From Hyphomicrobiales bacterium (GTDB taxonomy: Bacteria > Pseudomonadota > Alphaproteobacteria > Rhizobiales > Rhizobiaceae): a stretch of 64,000 nt of DNA. The notes beneath the pieces are model-generated. The model was not told the DNA's origin. It saw only the letters and a program-made list of their open reading frames with translations, and made no database searches. The stretch spans positions 1 to 64,000 of the forward strand of contig UBYX01000042.1 of assembly GCA_900469955.1 (NCBI GenBank), in the 5' to 3' direction. Positions 8,831 through 16,969 of the stretch are shown one piece after another. The position numbers and the translations under genes are program-made. Position 1 is the stretch's first letter, and every line of letters starts with the position of its first letter.

Positions 8831-9754
8831 TCAGCTGTCGTTCGGTGGAGAAGCAGCGTATTGTGTCAGTGCTGTGCGGAACACACGAGCGGCAGGCCCA
8901 AGCGGTTGATCCAGGCGGTGGGCGATAAACACCTCAGAAGACACCTGGCTGTTCCGGCCGAGTGCCGTAATGGCCACTCGCACCAGATGCCCTTCCCTCA
9001 GATCGCGCTCGACCTGCCACAAGGGCAGGCGCCCCCATCCCAAGCCCGCCAGGATCATGGCACGTTTGGTGTCCTGGCTGCTGACACGACAGGTCTGGGG
9101 GGATAGGATCCCAAAACTGCGACCTTCCGACAGAGGGGTGGGATCGGCCAAGACAATCTGAAGATGGTCGGCAAGATCGGGTAAGCCGAGATCGTCACTC
9201 TTTGAACGCAGCCCCAAAGGATGCACTGGTGACACCACAGCTACCTGTTCTATGGAGGAGATAGCTTGGAGTTCAATCCGGGGATCGCGGAAATCCTCGC
9301 CCACAACAATGGCAAGCGCGCTACGCTTCTCGATCAACGCCCTGATCGGCCCGCCGAGGGGCTCGACCGCCAGCCGGATCGACACCGAGGGGTAGGTCAC
9401 GCGCATCTCAGTCAATGCCGCACCCACGGCTGCGATGGGGAACAGAGTGTCTACCGTAAGAGACAGCTCAAGCTCGACACCTTCACCCAGATCACGGGCT
9501 CGTGCCCGCATGGCGTCGACCCGAAGTAGAATCTCCCGGGCATTGGCCAGTAGCGCCTGCCCCTCAGGCGTCATCGTCGGGCGATGCCCGCTCCGGTCAA
9601 ACAGAATGACCCCGAGTTCAGCCTCCAGATTGGCGATAGCGTGGCTGATGGCGGACTGGACCCGTGACAATCTTGCAGCGCCGGAACGGAAGCTGCCGCT
9701 GTCGGCCACAGTCACGAAGACCCGCAGTTGATCCAACGTTAGTACATCCAGCAT
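8831..9754 (-). CDS. LysR-family transcriptional regulator
   Basis: A 307-aa LysR protein. Its N-terminal winged helix-turn-helix (residues 1-65) reads LDQLRVFVTVADSGSF then AARLSRVQSAISHAIANLE, and an effector-binding domain follows. It is divergent from wrbA with 104 bp between them, so control of the wrbA-MFS operon is likely. Normal length, no visible defect. Confidence 0.9.
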   Translation of the reverse strand: MLDVLTLDQLRVFVTVADSGSFRSGAARLSRVQSAISHAIANLEAELGVILFDRSGHRPTMTPEGQALLANAREILLRVDAMRARARDLGEGVELELSLTVDTLFPIAAVGAALTEMRVTYPSVSIRLAVEPLGGPIRALIEKRSALAIVVGEDFRDPRIELQAISSIEQVAVVSPVHPLGLRSKSDDLGLPDLADHLQIVLADPTPLSEGRSFGILSPQTCRVSSQDTKRAMILAGLGWGRLPLWQVERDLREGHLVRVAITALGRNSQVSSEVFIAHRLDQPLGPAARVFRTALTQYAASPPNDS

Positions 9755-9772
9755 GATCTATTCCATCGATCA
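9754..9772. promoter_or_regulatory. inverted repeat, possible LysR operator
   Basis: TGATC (9754-9758) and GATCA (9768-9772) form a perfect inverted repeat with a 9-bp spacer at the start codon of the LysR gene and upstream of wrbA. The spacing is of the kind LysR proteins bind. This is inference from position and symmetry only. Confidence 0.4.
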
Positions 9773-9858
9773 AACTCATGAATTTTATCTCACTCCCGCG
9801 TACCGAGCAAAGGGATATCCTCTCCCACATCACTTGAGAAGCAGCAGAGGAAAAGCAA

Positions 9859-10485
9859 ATGACGAAGGTGCTGGTGCTTTACTACTCGTCTTATGGTCAT
9901 ATCGAAACGATGGCGAAGGCTGTGGCGCAAGGTGCGAGAGACGCTGGAGCTGTCGCCGTGGTCAAACGTGTACCGGAGCTAGTTCCTGATCAAATTGCTG
10001 AGAAGGCAGGATATAAGCGCGATCAGCCCGCAGATATCGCCACCGTGGCCGAACTGGCTGACTATGATGCAATCATCTTCGGCACGCCCACGCGCTTTGG
10101 CAATATGGCCTCGCAAATGAAGAATTTCCTCGATCAGTGTGGCGGCATCTGGTTCGAGGACAAGCTGGTGGGCAAGGTCGGCAGCGTCTTCACCTCCACC
10201 GGCAGCCAGCATGGTGGGCAGGAAAGCACGATCTTGTCCGTGCACACTGTCCTGTTCCATCTTGGCATGGTGGTGGTGGGACTGCCATACACTTTTAAAG
10301 GCCAAGGCCGCATGGACGAGATCACCGGCGGCTCGCCCTACGGCGCCTCAACCCTCGCCGACGACGGCAAGGGGGGAGATCGGCAGCCCAGCCCCAATGA
10401 ACTGGAGGGAGCACGCTTTCAAGGCCGCCATGTAGCCAACATCGCCCGCGCGCTGGCAGCTGCCCGGCTGACGGAGGCGGCTTGA
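9859..10485 (+). CDS. wrbA: NAD(P)H:quinone oxidoreductase, WrbA family
   Basis: A 208-aa flavodoxin-fold enzyme that reduces quinones by two electrons using FMN and NAD(P)H, protecting against redox cycling. It opens with the FMN-phosphate loop YYSSYGHIETMA. It also has the WrbA-typical GTPTRFGNM, a TGSQHGGQE segment and GGSPYGASTLA near the C-terminus. Length fits WrbA. It is the first gene of a two-gene operon with an MFS transporter and is divergent from a LysR regulator. Confidence 0.93.
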   Translation: MTKVLVLYYSSYGHIETMAKAVAQGARDAGAVAVVKRVPELVPDQIAEKAGYKRDQPADIATVAELADYDAIIFGTPTRFGNMASQMKNFLDQCGGIWFEDKLVGKVGSVFTSTGSQHGGQESTILSVHTVLFHLGMVVVGLPYTFKGQGRMDEITGGSPYGASTLADDGKGGDRQPSPNELEGARFQGRHVANIARALAAARLTEAA

Positions 10486-11681
10486 TGGCAACAGCATGCG
10501 CAGCGACCCGGCGTGATACGCACTGGGGTATTGTCAGCGTGATGGTCGGATCTGGCATCATCACCGCACTTCAGGTCGGCAAAACATCCATCGCCATGCC
10601 CATACTGCAGTCGGACCTAAACCTTGAGTTCGCAGCGGCAGGCTGGTTGACGGGAATCTTCGCTGTTCTTGGGCTGGTTGGCGGGATCCCCGCCGGCTCG
10701 CTCGTCGTTCGCGCTGGAGATCGCCGCATTCTGATCCTCGGCCTGGCATCAATCGTTTTGGGCTCTATCATCGGCGCGATAGCGCCCAGCTACTCGGTGC
10801 TTCTCGCTTCGCGGGTTCTGGAAGGCTTCGGCTTTCTTCTGGTTACTGTTGCCGGGCCGGCCATCCTCGGCCGAGTGGTGAGCTCCAGGCAACGCGATCT
10901 CGCTTTCGCCCTGTGGAGTTGTTTCATGCCGGCCGGCATGGCGCTTGCCATGCTCGTTGGTCCTCTGTTCAGCGACTGGCGCATGCTCTGGTGGGGCAAT
11001 TCCGGCCTCGCGGCAGTCGCTATTCTTGCTGGGTGGGCGGTACTCCCACCGGCTCTAGGCTCGAGGGCAGTCCCGTGGAGGCGCACGATCTCCGAGGCGA
11101 TGGAGGTAATAACAAGCAGGAGACCAGTCCTGCTAGCGGCTTGTTTTGCCTGCTACAGCATGATCTTCTTCGCCCTCTTCAGCTTTCTCCCAGTGCTTTT
11201 TATGGAGGACATGAAGGTCGCGCACAGCACCGCCGGTTTGCTCAGTGCGCTGGCGAGCAGCGCAAACATTATCGGCAACCTCGGAGCGAGTTACCTGCTG
11301 GCGCTTGGTGCCAGCCGTTCCTTAATTCTGATCGGGGCATATCTGATCATGGGCGTGGCCGGGGTCGGTGTTTTTCTAGAAGTCCTTGGCCCTACGCCGA
11401 CCTTCCTGCTCTGCCTCTTATTCTCTGCCATCGGGGGGCTGATCCCGGCGACTCTAATCTCATCCGCCCCTCAATCGGTGCCGTCCGCTGCGCTTGCTCC
11501 TGTGGCAATCGGGCTTCTCATGCAGGGCAGCAATCTCGGTCAGGTAATAGGTCCTGTCGCAGTTGGTGGTGTAATCGGGATCTATGGGTGGGCGGCCGCT
11601 GCGGGAATCGTGCTGATCGCCGCCCTGATGGCTACCATCACTTCGATGGTCACCAACTTCAATGAGACCCGGATCCGGTGA
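10485..11681 (+). CDS. MFS transporter
   Basis: A 398-aa major facilitator with about twelve hydrophobic segments and the loop 2-3 motif region GGIPAGSLVVRAGDRR. The ATG at 10485 shares its A with the TGA of wrbA and has GGAGG before it, so the two are translated together. A TTG one codon upstream is also possible. Pairing with a quinone reductase suggests export or uptake of a quinone or aromatic compound, but the substrate cannot be read from the sequence. Confidence 0.88.
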   Translation: MATACAATRRDTHWGIVSVMVGSGIITALQVGKTSIAMPILQSDLNLEFAAAGWLTGIFAVLGLVGGIPAGSLVVRAGDRRILILGLASIVLGSIIGAIAPSYSVLLASRVLEGFGFLLVTVAGPAILGRVVSSRQRDLAFALWSCFMPAGMALAMLVGPLFSDWRMLWWGNSGLAAVAILAGWAVLPPALGSRAVPWRRTISEAMEVITSRRPVLLAACFACYSMIFFALFSFLPVLFMEDMKVAHSTAGLLSALASSANIIGNLGASYLLALGASRSLILIGAYLIMGVAGVGVFLEVLGPTPTFLLCLLFSAIGGLIPATLISSAPQSVPSAALAPVAIGLLMQGSNLGQVIGPVAVGGVIGIYGWAAAAGIVLIAALMATITSMVTNFNETRIR

Positions 11682-11890
11682 GTTCGCCCGAGCGGAAGAC
11701 AATCAATGCAGTGCGTGATCGATCAGTTCTACGCTGCCGTAGCTCAGAGGGCTGAGTTTGCTGCGACATTCTAGGACCGGCCTTCCTGTCGCGTCGCTGG
11801 GAGGACGAATGAACAGCAAGCCGAGGGCTTCCCGCTGAGGGCGGGACCCCGGCCACTATTTCAACCATAGGCACCAGAACGGAGGCCAAG

Positions 11891-12280
11891 ATGAACCCTA
11901 GTTTGCTAAAACCTGACGAAATGATCTTGTTCCGGAACACGATGCGGATCACGGAAGGTCATCTCCACGCCTTCAAACGCGCCATCAGAGAGGCGGTTCA
12001 ATTCGTGAAAGAAAACGGCCCGCAGTTAATGGTGCAAACCTTCATCAACGAGCCACGAATGGTCGCGGTGAGCTATCAGCTCTACCGGAACTCCGAGGCT
12101 GTCCTCGAACATTGGCGCCTCGCCGATCCATACATTGCCAAGGTCATGGAACATTGCGTGGTATCGGAATTCGAGATTCATGGCGAGCCAAGCGAGGCGG
12201 TACTGGAACGGATGCGTCCAATGCTCGATGACGGTCGGGCTATCTTAACGCCGCGCCTCGCAGGGTTTGTTCGGCTGTAG
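11891..12280 (+). CDS. ABM-like small protein (dimeric alpha-beta barrel candidate)
   Basis: A 129-aa soluble protein with a good GGAGG site before the ATG. Its layout (FRNTMRITEGHLHAFK, then VQTFINEP, then SVLEHW-like AVLEHWRLADPYI) resembles antibiotic-biosynthesis-monooxygenase-type ferredoxin-fold proteins. The call rests on the overall pattern, not on catalytic residues. It stands alone between the MFS gene and a gene remnant. Confidence 0.6.
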   Translation: MNPSLLKPDEMILFRNTMRITEGHLHAFKRAIREAVQFVKENGPQLMVQTFINEPRMVAVSYQLYRNSEAVLEHWRLADPYIAKVMEHCVVSEFEIHGEPSEAVLERMRPMLDDGRAILTPRLAGFVRL

Positions 12281-12282
12281 GG

Positions 12283-12480
12283 TCAGCGCGTTAACTTGGC
12301 CCTCTCCATAGAACCTCCCGGGGGGCAATCACCGTCCAAAATTTGCACGCCGAAACATAGCCACGGACCTATGATGCGTTCCGCCTGCGCACGAAAATCC
12401 TCAGGCAGGGCATCTTCGATGATGGTTTCCAGTGCGCAGGCGATAGATTGCGTTTTGGTCGTATGGCTGAGGAACGCGCA
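12283..12480 (-). pseudogene. 3' remnant of an unidentified small gene
   Basis: Read on the minus strand, this stretch gives a protein-like sequence (IACALETIIEDALPEDF, then RIIGPWLCFGV) ending in TGA at 12283-12285. In the same frame a TAG lies just upstream and no good start follows it, so only a C-terminal piece of about 60 codons remains. Family unknown. It is convergent with the gene ending at 12280. Confidence 0.3.
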
Positions 12481-12533
12481 CTGCTATTGCCGCTGCCGCA
12501 TTCTAGTCTTCACTAATCGCGGCCCGATTCCTA

Positions 12534-12565
12534 AAATGCAAAACCCGCCGCGGTGAGGCGACGGG
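12534..12565 (-). terminator. rho-independent terminator of the BA14K gene
   Basis: On the minus strand, CCCGTCGC (12565-12558) pairs with GCGGCGGG (12551-12544) around a 6-nt loop, with one G-U pair. TTTTGCATTTT follows. It lies 25 bp past the BA14K stop codon. Confidence 0.75.
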
Positions 12566-12590
12566 CTGATGATCAGTTACTTGCCTGCGG

Positions 12591-13055
12591 TTAGTTGTAA
12601 GAGGAGTTGCACTGCGCCCTTACACCTGCGCGTGGCACGTAAGTGTTGTCATATGCACGATACGAGCGGTACCGATCTGCGCACCATTGCACGTGGTCAG
12701 ACATGCCGCTTGTTCTCCGCTGATTAGCTACAGCTCCACCGATGATGGCTCCAGCGGCGAGCCCGCCGACGATTGCCCCGGTATTGTCTCGGCGGCGGTT
12801 ATCGTGGCGTCGCGTGTATCGATCGCGCCGCTCATAGCGACTGTCGCGCTCATAGCGATTGCTGCGATCATACCTGTTCCCATCGTAGCGTCGGGCATCG
12901 CGCGGAACGTATCTCGGGTCGCCTTCGCGATACTGAATCTGCTGGACAGCGGTTACCCCAGTGGGTGCTCCCGCCGCGGACGGGAAGGCTTGCGCCGAGG
13001 TGACGCTGCCGAAAGCCGTCATCAAGGAAACCACTACGAGAGCGAGCTTTTTCAT
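12591..13055 (-). CDS. BA14K-family secreted protein
   Basis: A 154-aa protein with a clean signal peptide (MKKLALVVVSLMTAFG...AQAF). An Arg/Tyr/Asp-rich middle with RY-type repeats follows, then a glycine-rich hydrophobic stretch (AIVGGLAAGAIIGGAV), and the BA14K signature VQWCADRYRSYRAYDNTY with two cysteines at the end. BA14K proteins are known from Brucella as lectin-like cell-envelope antigens. The start at 13055 has GGAGA in front and begins the signal peptide; the frame extends to 13181 without support. Monocistronic with its own terminator. Confidence 0.85.
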   Translation of the reverse strand: MKKLALVVVSLMTAFGSVTSAQAFPSAAGAPTGVTAVQQIQYREGDPRYVPRDARRYDGNRYDRSNRYERDSRYERRDRYTRRHDNRRRDNTGAIVGGLAAGAIIGGAVANQRRTSGMSDHVQWCADRYRSYRAYDNTYVPRAGVRAQCNSSYN

Positions 13056-13233
13056 TTTTTTATCTCCATTGCCATGCAACAGGAGATAGTGCTGAATTCT
13101 CGTTTTGGTAGTAGCAAGCGACACACAACACGGAAAAGTGTTGCCTTGTGGTTTCGGCAGAGCTTGTTTCGCCGCTAACACCAGAAGGTGGCTTGCTGAT
13201 AACGAACCGGCCCGTGCTTAAATCGTGACGCGT

Positions 13234-13527
13234 TCACGAGCCCAAATTTCGATCGGTCCTCCGCCTGGAAACGGGCGGCACCTCTTCGAGGTTTGCAAGT
13301 ACACCTTGCTTCATCAAGAACCGGCGAACGTTCTCCCGGATGGCGGGCAAGGGGAAAATTCCCTGGTAGGCCATCCGACACGCCTTCGCCAATATCTCGT
13401 ACGTTGCATCCCTTTTTTCTGCCGGCCATTCATCGAGTAAGTCGAAGACGTCTTCCAGGCTGCCGAGCTCTTGAACATAGCGAGCTCTTTTCACAAACAA
13501 CGGACTGTCGAAAAGGGTGTTTGCCAT
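13234..13527 (-). CDS. DUF982-like small protein
   Basis: A 97-aa paralogue of the protein at 7716-8012, sharing F.SPLFVKRARYVQELGSL and LDEWPAEKRD-type segments. The start at 13527 has GGAGG six bases upstream, whereas the longer frame to 13545 does not. Function unknown. It lies just downstream of the decayed phage genes in the same orientation. Confidence 0.7.
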   Translation of the reverse strand: MANTLFDSPLFVKRARYVQELGSLEDVFDLLDEWPAEKRDATYEILAKACRMAYQGIFPLPAIRENVRRFLMKQGVLANLEEVPPVSRRRTDRNLGS

Positions 13528-13600
13528 CGCTACCTCCTTCCTCAAGCGCAGTTGACGGCGCGAAATTTAGGAAAAGAAGTAGAATTTTCAATAGCCGAAG

Positions 13601-13795
13601 TCAGGCCGCTTGCCTCTTCCGCGCCTGCCGTTCCCGCCTGCGCTTTCCCACCTGCCTGCTGACGCCCTCAAAAGCCGTGTCATGGACATAGCCGTGGTTG
13701 ATGGCTCGAAGCGCTGCCGGCCGTGCAGTATCGGGCAGCTTACGATCAACCTCGGCTGCTCGGATGAATAGCTCCTTGATCTGCTCTTCCGTCAT
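13601..13795 (-). CDS. small phage-type protein
   Basis: A 64-aa basic protein whose C-terminus is Arg/Lys-rich (GKRRRERQARKRQAA), suggesting nucleic-acid contact. Its ATG overlaps the TGA of the previous gene as ATGA. It is the last gene of the minus-strand phage-like operon. No function is known to me. Confidence 0.6.
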   Translation of the reverse strand: MTEEQIKELFIRAAEVDRKLPDTARPAALRAINHGYVHDTAFEGVSRQVGKRRRERQARKRQAA

Positions 13796-14247
13796 GCCGA
13801 TCTCCTGTCATCCAGTACGTCCGGCTGCTTCGCCATCGCGCCGAACGTTCGCTTCATTCTCTCGTATACCATCCCACCGAGTGCATGCCGTTTGGATATC
13901 ACTCCGTCGAGGTCCAGAGCCCAGTATTGGAGCCATCCGAGCGGGAGACCGTCGAAGAAGGAGAACCAGGCGGTGACATTGTTATTCATCAGATCGGGGA
14001 AGTTCTTTGCCGCCGCCCTCATCATGTCACTGACCAGCCACAAGGACGTCTCGTCGATGAAGGCTTTGTTGTTGGCAGTCTCCGCGAGGGTCATTACGAC
14101 GAACCGCGCGTGGTCATCTCCGTAGCGGTTCCTGATGCGGTTCAGGGTCGCGATCGCTCTTGTCTGCCCAATCGCCGGCATCACATGTGCAGGCACCACC
14201 TCGATACCATGCTCTGCAAATATCGCCTCAGCTTCGGGATAGCTCAT
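13792..14247 (-). CDS. phage-type protein of unknown function
   Basis: A 151-aa soluble protein that opens MSYPEAEAIFAEHGIEV and includes a DETSLWLVSDMMRAAAKNF segment, seemingly all-helical. I associate such proteins with the early region of rhizobial temperate phages but cannot assign a reaction. It is intact and coupled to the next gene. Upstream, a plus-strand DUF982 gene and its promoter begin only about 20 bp from its start codon. Confidence 0.65.
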   Translation of the reverse strand: MSYPEAEAIFAEHGIEVVPAHVMPAIGQTRAIATLNRIRNRYGDDHARFVVMTLAETANNKAFIDETSLWLVSDMMRAAAKNFPDLMNNNVTAWFSFFDGLPLGWLQYWALDLDGVISKRHALGGMVYERMKRTFGAMAKQPDVLDDRRSA

Positions 14248-14265
14248 GGCTCAGAAACTTTAGCA

Positions 14266-14290
14266 GGAACTAAAATGCATCGATGTTGTT
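14266..14290 (+). promoter_or_regulatory. EcfG-type promoter for the DUF982 gene
   Basis: GGAAC (14266-14270), a 16-bp spacer, then TGTT (14287-14290). This fits the alphaproteobacterial general stress sigma factor consensus GGAAC-N16/17-CGTT with one mismatch. It lies 50 bp before the start at 14340, which also argues against a start at 14283. Confidence 0.65.
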
Positions 14291-14339
14291 TAATGACCTC
14301 CTGCCGCTTGCCGGTGCTTTGAGTGGGGTTCTTGTAGGA

Positions 14340-14597
14340 ATGAGATTGAACGAAGGCTGGGGCGCATCTGTTTCTGTCGTAGGGCGAAACACTGTTGTGG
14401 TTCGGATCGAAAGCGTCGAGGAAGCGTTGCGATTTATGAGGGACAAGTGGCCGGGCGCCTCGACCCTTTGCTTCGCCAAGGCGCGTCGCCTCGCGGTCAG
14501 CGCCATAGCAGGAATGTGCGATATAGAAGATGCGAGAAACGCCTTCGTGGCTGCGTGCAGCGAAGCCGACTGCGTAATCCGTGCGGAAGGCTGCTAG
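14340..14597 (+). CDS. DUF982 protein
   Basis: An 85-aa protein with the DUF982 layout: an initial W..V-V strand, IESVEEALRFMRDKWP, a central helix, DARNAF and a terminal AACSEA. The frame is open from 14283, but an EcfG-type -10 lies at 14287-14290, so the ATG at 14340 is the better start and gives the usual length. It lies between two phage genes that run the other way. Confidence 0.75.
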   Translation: MRLNEGWGASVSVVGRNTVVVRIESVEEALRFMRDKWPGASTLCFAKARRLAVSAIAGMCDIEDARNAFVAACSEADCVIRAEGC

Positions 14598-14625
14598 TCC
14601 GCTCACATCTTCGCCCTAGCCGGCT

Positions 14626-14894
14626 CTACCTCGACCACTCGGCCGCCGCCGCGAATTTGGCCTGCTTCACGCTGCCGCCATCCTCGAACGTCTCGCCGCG
14701 GATGGGCCTGCCATTCATGAACGCGACAACATGCTTCAGGCATTCCTCGGCCGCTTCACCCTTCGTCGGGAATACCTTTGGCTTATCGCCGGCATCCATG
14801 ACCGGGGTCGGATGGCTGTCCCGGATAACCAGATCATTGCCCAGAACCCGAACCCGCCGGGGATTCGATGAGGATATGCGCTGTATTTGTTCAT
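14626..14894 (-). pseudogene. frameshifted small phage gene
   Basis: A start with GGAGA upstream (ATG at 14894, MNKYSAYPH) loses its frame after about 12-16 codons. The protein-like continuation is in another frame: RVRVLGNDLVIRDSHPTP, then KVFPTKGEAAEECLKHV, ending EWSR with TAG at 14628-14626. The span of 269 nt shows the one-base frame discrepancy. A shorter product from an internal ATG at 14799 (57 aa) is possible. Family unknown. Confidence 0.55.
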
Positions 14895-14974
14895 GTTCGG
14901 TCTCCCGCAGATATGATGTCCGCGGGAACCATCACGCGGCCACATGGATTAGTAGCAAGGATCAGTGAACGCTC

Positions 14975-15214
14975 ATGAGGACGTTGAACATGTTGGTGAC
15001 ACGCTGGAAGACACCGGTTGTGATCAATGACGGCGGTATCCGGATCACCCTTACGTCGCCCGAGGAGGCCATTAACTGGCTTGCTCATGAGCGCGACCAG
15101 AGAAGCTCCAAATGGAGACATGCGTGGCAGACTTGCAGAGCCGTTCACGAGGGGCGACTTCCCGCGGATGAAGCCAGGTCCGCTGTTCAACTGGTCGCCC
15201 ACGGCAGGCACTGA
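14975..15214 (+). CDS. DUF982 protein
   Basis: A 79-aa protein with TRWKTPVVIN, then ITLTSPEEAINWLAHE, then WRHAWQTCRAVHEGRLPADEAR, the DUF982 order of strand, EA-helix and C-containing helix. The C-terminus is shorter than usual. A GGAAC occurs at 14931-14935 but the expected -10 is poor. It lies in a phage-gene junction on the opposite strand. Confidence 0.7.
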   Translation: MRTLNMLVTRWKTPVVINDGGIRITLTSPEEAINWLAHERDQRSSKWRHAWQTCRAVHEGRLPADEARSAVQLVAHGRH

Positions 15215-15265
15215 TGGCAGCCACCAGCCGCCGCGGATTGCATGGGGCGTAGCCTGAAAATTCGC

Positions 15266-15916
15266 TCATCGTGTTGCCTTTCTATTCGCTTCCTTTGCCG
15301 TGTGCTTTAGCTTTGTGACCGCGATGATGGAGGGCCGCACTTCCGGTTCGGCGGCTTCGTAGTCAAAGCCATGATGGCCGTTCAAGTGGGGGAGGGTTGC
15401 ACGTGGAAGCAGTTCCCAGTTCGACGGGTCAGTATTCTGCTTGTTCCCGTCCAGGCACTTCAGGAACATGCCATCCGGCACTGGCCCGTTCTTCTGCTCC
15501 CAAACATATCGGTGCTTCAGGACATAGCGTCGCTCGTACCCCGTGTGCGGATTGCGCTCATCGATGCTGATCTCGACATAACCGTCTTTCGACACCCGCT
15601 CATGACCCAGATAGTTCGTGTTGTGAGGGGTGTTCGCCTTTCGGAACTGCGTCTTTCGCGCATTCGGATGGCGCCCGCTTTTCCCCGGAGGGCACGGCTT
15701 GCCCTTGTTCACCGGCTCCTGGCCCTTGACGAATGGGCCTGTTCTGCCCGTCTTCCATCCTTTGCGTTTGCGCAGGGCGTGAAGGTTCGCTGCCGACACG
15801 TCAACACGTCCGAATTCTCTGCTGAAAGCCTCATGGTAACCGGCGATCGGCAGAAGGCGATTTGCCTCAAGCCATGCCACCTCAGTGGCACTGTATATGA
15901 TCCAGCGCCCTTTCAT
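15266..15916 (-). CDS. HNH endonuclease-like phage protein
   Basis: A 216-aa protein with a basic N-terminal half that seems to bind DNA (RKRKGWKTGRTGPFVKGQEP). The C-terminal HNH-type core reads LKHRYVWEQKNGPVPDG, then LKCLDGNKQNTDPSNWELL. The usual second His of the motif is replaced by Cys in LKCLDGNK, which I recall from related phage proteins. It overlaps the gene upstream by ATGA and is likely part of the phage replication/recombination region. Intact. Confidence 0.8.
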   Translation of the reverse strand: MKGRWIIYSATEVAWLEANRLLPIAGYHEAFSREFGRVDVSAANLHALRKRKGWKTGRTGPFVKGQEPVNKGKPCPPGKSGRHPNARKTQFRKANTPHNTNYLGHERVSKDGYVEISIDERNPHTGYERRYVLKHRYVWEQKNGPVPDGMFLKCLDGNKQNTDPSNWELLPRATLPHLNGHHGFDYEAAEPEVRPSIIAVTKLKHTAKEANRKATR

Positions 15917-16158
15917 TCCGTGCCCCTGCTGCTTTCGATCATCGGGAGGTACTTCCCGACAAAGGCACCATGTTCGGCGACAAGCTTTGCCGCCTTCAAT
16001 GCCAAGTCTGCGTTCTGGACGATCTGCTGGCTGACGGAGACGACCGCCTCAGTGCGCTTGACCGCGTTTTCAATCTGTTCAGGGGTCATGTCCTCATCGC
16101 TCAGCCGCTCCAGCTGCGCGAAGAGATGATTGTTCAGGTCGATCAGCTTGTTCTTCAT
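15913..16158 (-). CDS. small phage-type protein
   Basis: An 81-aa helical protein (LNNHLFAQLERLSDEDMTPEQ, then VKRTEAVVSVSQQIV) with likely coiled-coil character. It is coupled to both neighbours by 4-bp overlaps. I recognise it only as a type found in rhizobial prophages; function unknown. Confidence 0.65.
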   Translation of the reverse strand: MKNKLIDLNNHLFAQLERLSDEDMTPEQIENAVKRTEAVVSVSQQIVQNADLALKAAKLVAEHGAFVGKYLPMIESSRGTE

Positions 16159-16571
16159 GACTGGTCCCTTGATTGGATTTGATATTCGTCAGCGATGTCG
16201 TCGAGCCATTTGAGGCCGACTCGGGCCATGGCTTCATGTCGAGCTGTGCTGCAGCTTCCAGCTTTCCCGTCAGCCATCGTCTGATAGCCCCTGCGGAGGT
16301 AGTCGAGGCGATAGGCGAGCGCTTCGTTGAACGTTGGATACTCTCCCCAGAATGGTCCGCCATGACCGCAGAAGCCTTGAAAGCTGTCTCGGGTTTTCGC
16401 GCTCCACGTCCCATCGCTATTGCGGATGATGCCGATCTCCGCGTAGCTGAGGCCCTTCTTGTCAAGATTGATCCGGAACCATGTCGGCTCATCCGTAACG
16501 GGAGGCGCCGGGGTGGCGTCGAAGCGAAAAGAAAGCTGCTGCACCAAAGTCCAAGCCCTCACTGCTGGCAC
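16155..16571 (-). CDS. phage-type protein of unknown function
   Basis: A 138-aa soluble protein with a beta-rich middle (PTWFRINLDKKG, then WGEYPTFNEALAYRLDYL) and no recognised catalytic motif. It is the first gene of a three-gene set coupled by ATGA overlaps. Upstream of it, instead of the next phage gene, comes a plus-strand DUF982 gene. Confidence 0.6.
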   Translation of the reverse strand: MPAVRAWTLVQQLSFRFDATPAPPVTDEPTWFRINLDKKGLSYAEIGIIRNSDGTWSAKTRDSFQGFCGHGGPFWGEYPTFNEALAYRLDYLRRGYQTMADGKAGSCSTARHEAMARVGLKWLDDIADEYQIQSRDQS

Positions 16572-16702
16572 TTCAACCGAGGTCTAGATCGTTCGACGTA
16601 CCCGGCTACATCTATTTGGGTAGCCCGAGCTAATTGGCTTCGGCGGCCTGATAGGCCAATCTGTCCATAGATCTTGCGCGGATGGTCTAGGGAGAATGGG
16701 CT

Positions 16703-16969
16703 ATGTCGGATGTGATTCCGGTATCGTTCGGTGCTCGCTGGGGAGCGCCGGTCTGCCTTGTGCAGAAGCGGGCAGTAAAGCGTATCAAGGGGCCGGCGGA
16801 GGCTATCCGGTTCATGAAAACCGACTTCAAAGAGCATTCCGGCACGGCTTATTCCCGTGCGGTTGCGGTCTGTTTCGCGGCGCTTCGTCGAGAAACCGAG
16901 CCGGATATCGCGAGGCTCTTTTTCCTTGCTGCCTATGAGAGTGAATTGAGGGCTCGGAGCGAACATTAA
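16703..16969 (+). CDS. DUF982 protein
   Basis: An 88-aa protein with ARWGAPVCLV, IKGPAEAIRFMKTDF, SRAVAVCFAAL and ARLFFLAAYESE, a textbook DUF982 order. Its stop codon TAA (16967-16969) overlaps the stop of the minus-strand helicase pseudogene in the palindrome TTAA. It lies between two phage genes of the opposite strand. Confidence 0.8.
   Translation: MSDVIPVSFGARWGAPVCLVQKRAVKRIKGPAEAIRFMKTDFKEHSGTAYSRAVAVCFAALRRETEPDIARLFFLAAYESELRARSEH

Noticed and set aside
11735..11790. tRNA-like start (GTAGCTCAG-type D-arm)
   Set aside because: The D-arm resemblance is there, but no anticodon stem, T-loop (GGTTCGA) or acceptor closure follows.
15072..15269. 65-codon minus-strand frame starting by ATGA at the end of the HNH gene
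   Set aside because: It overlaps most of a DUF982 gene; only its first few codons look coupled, so at best it is a phage-gene stub.
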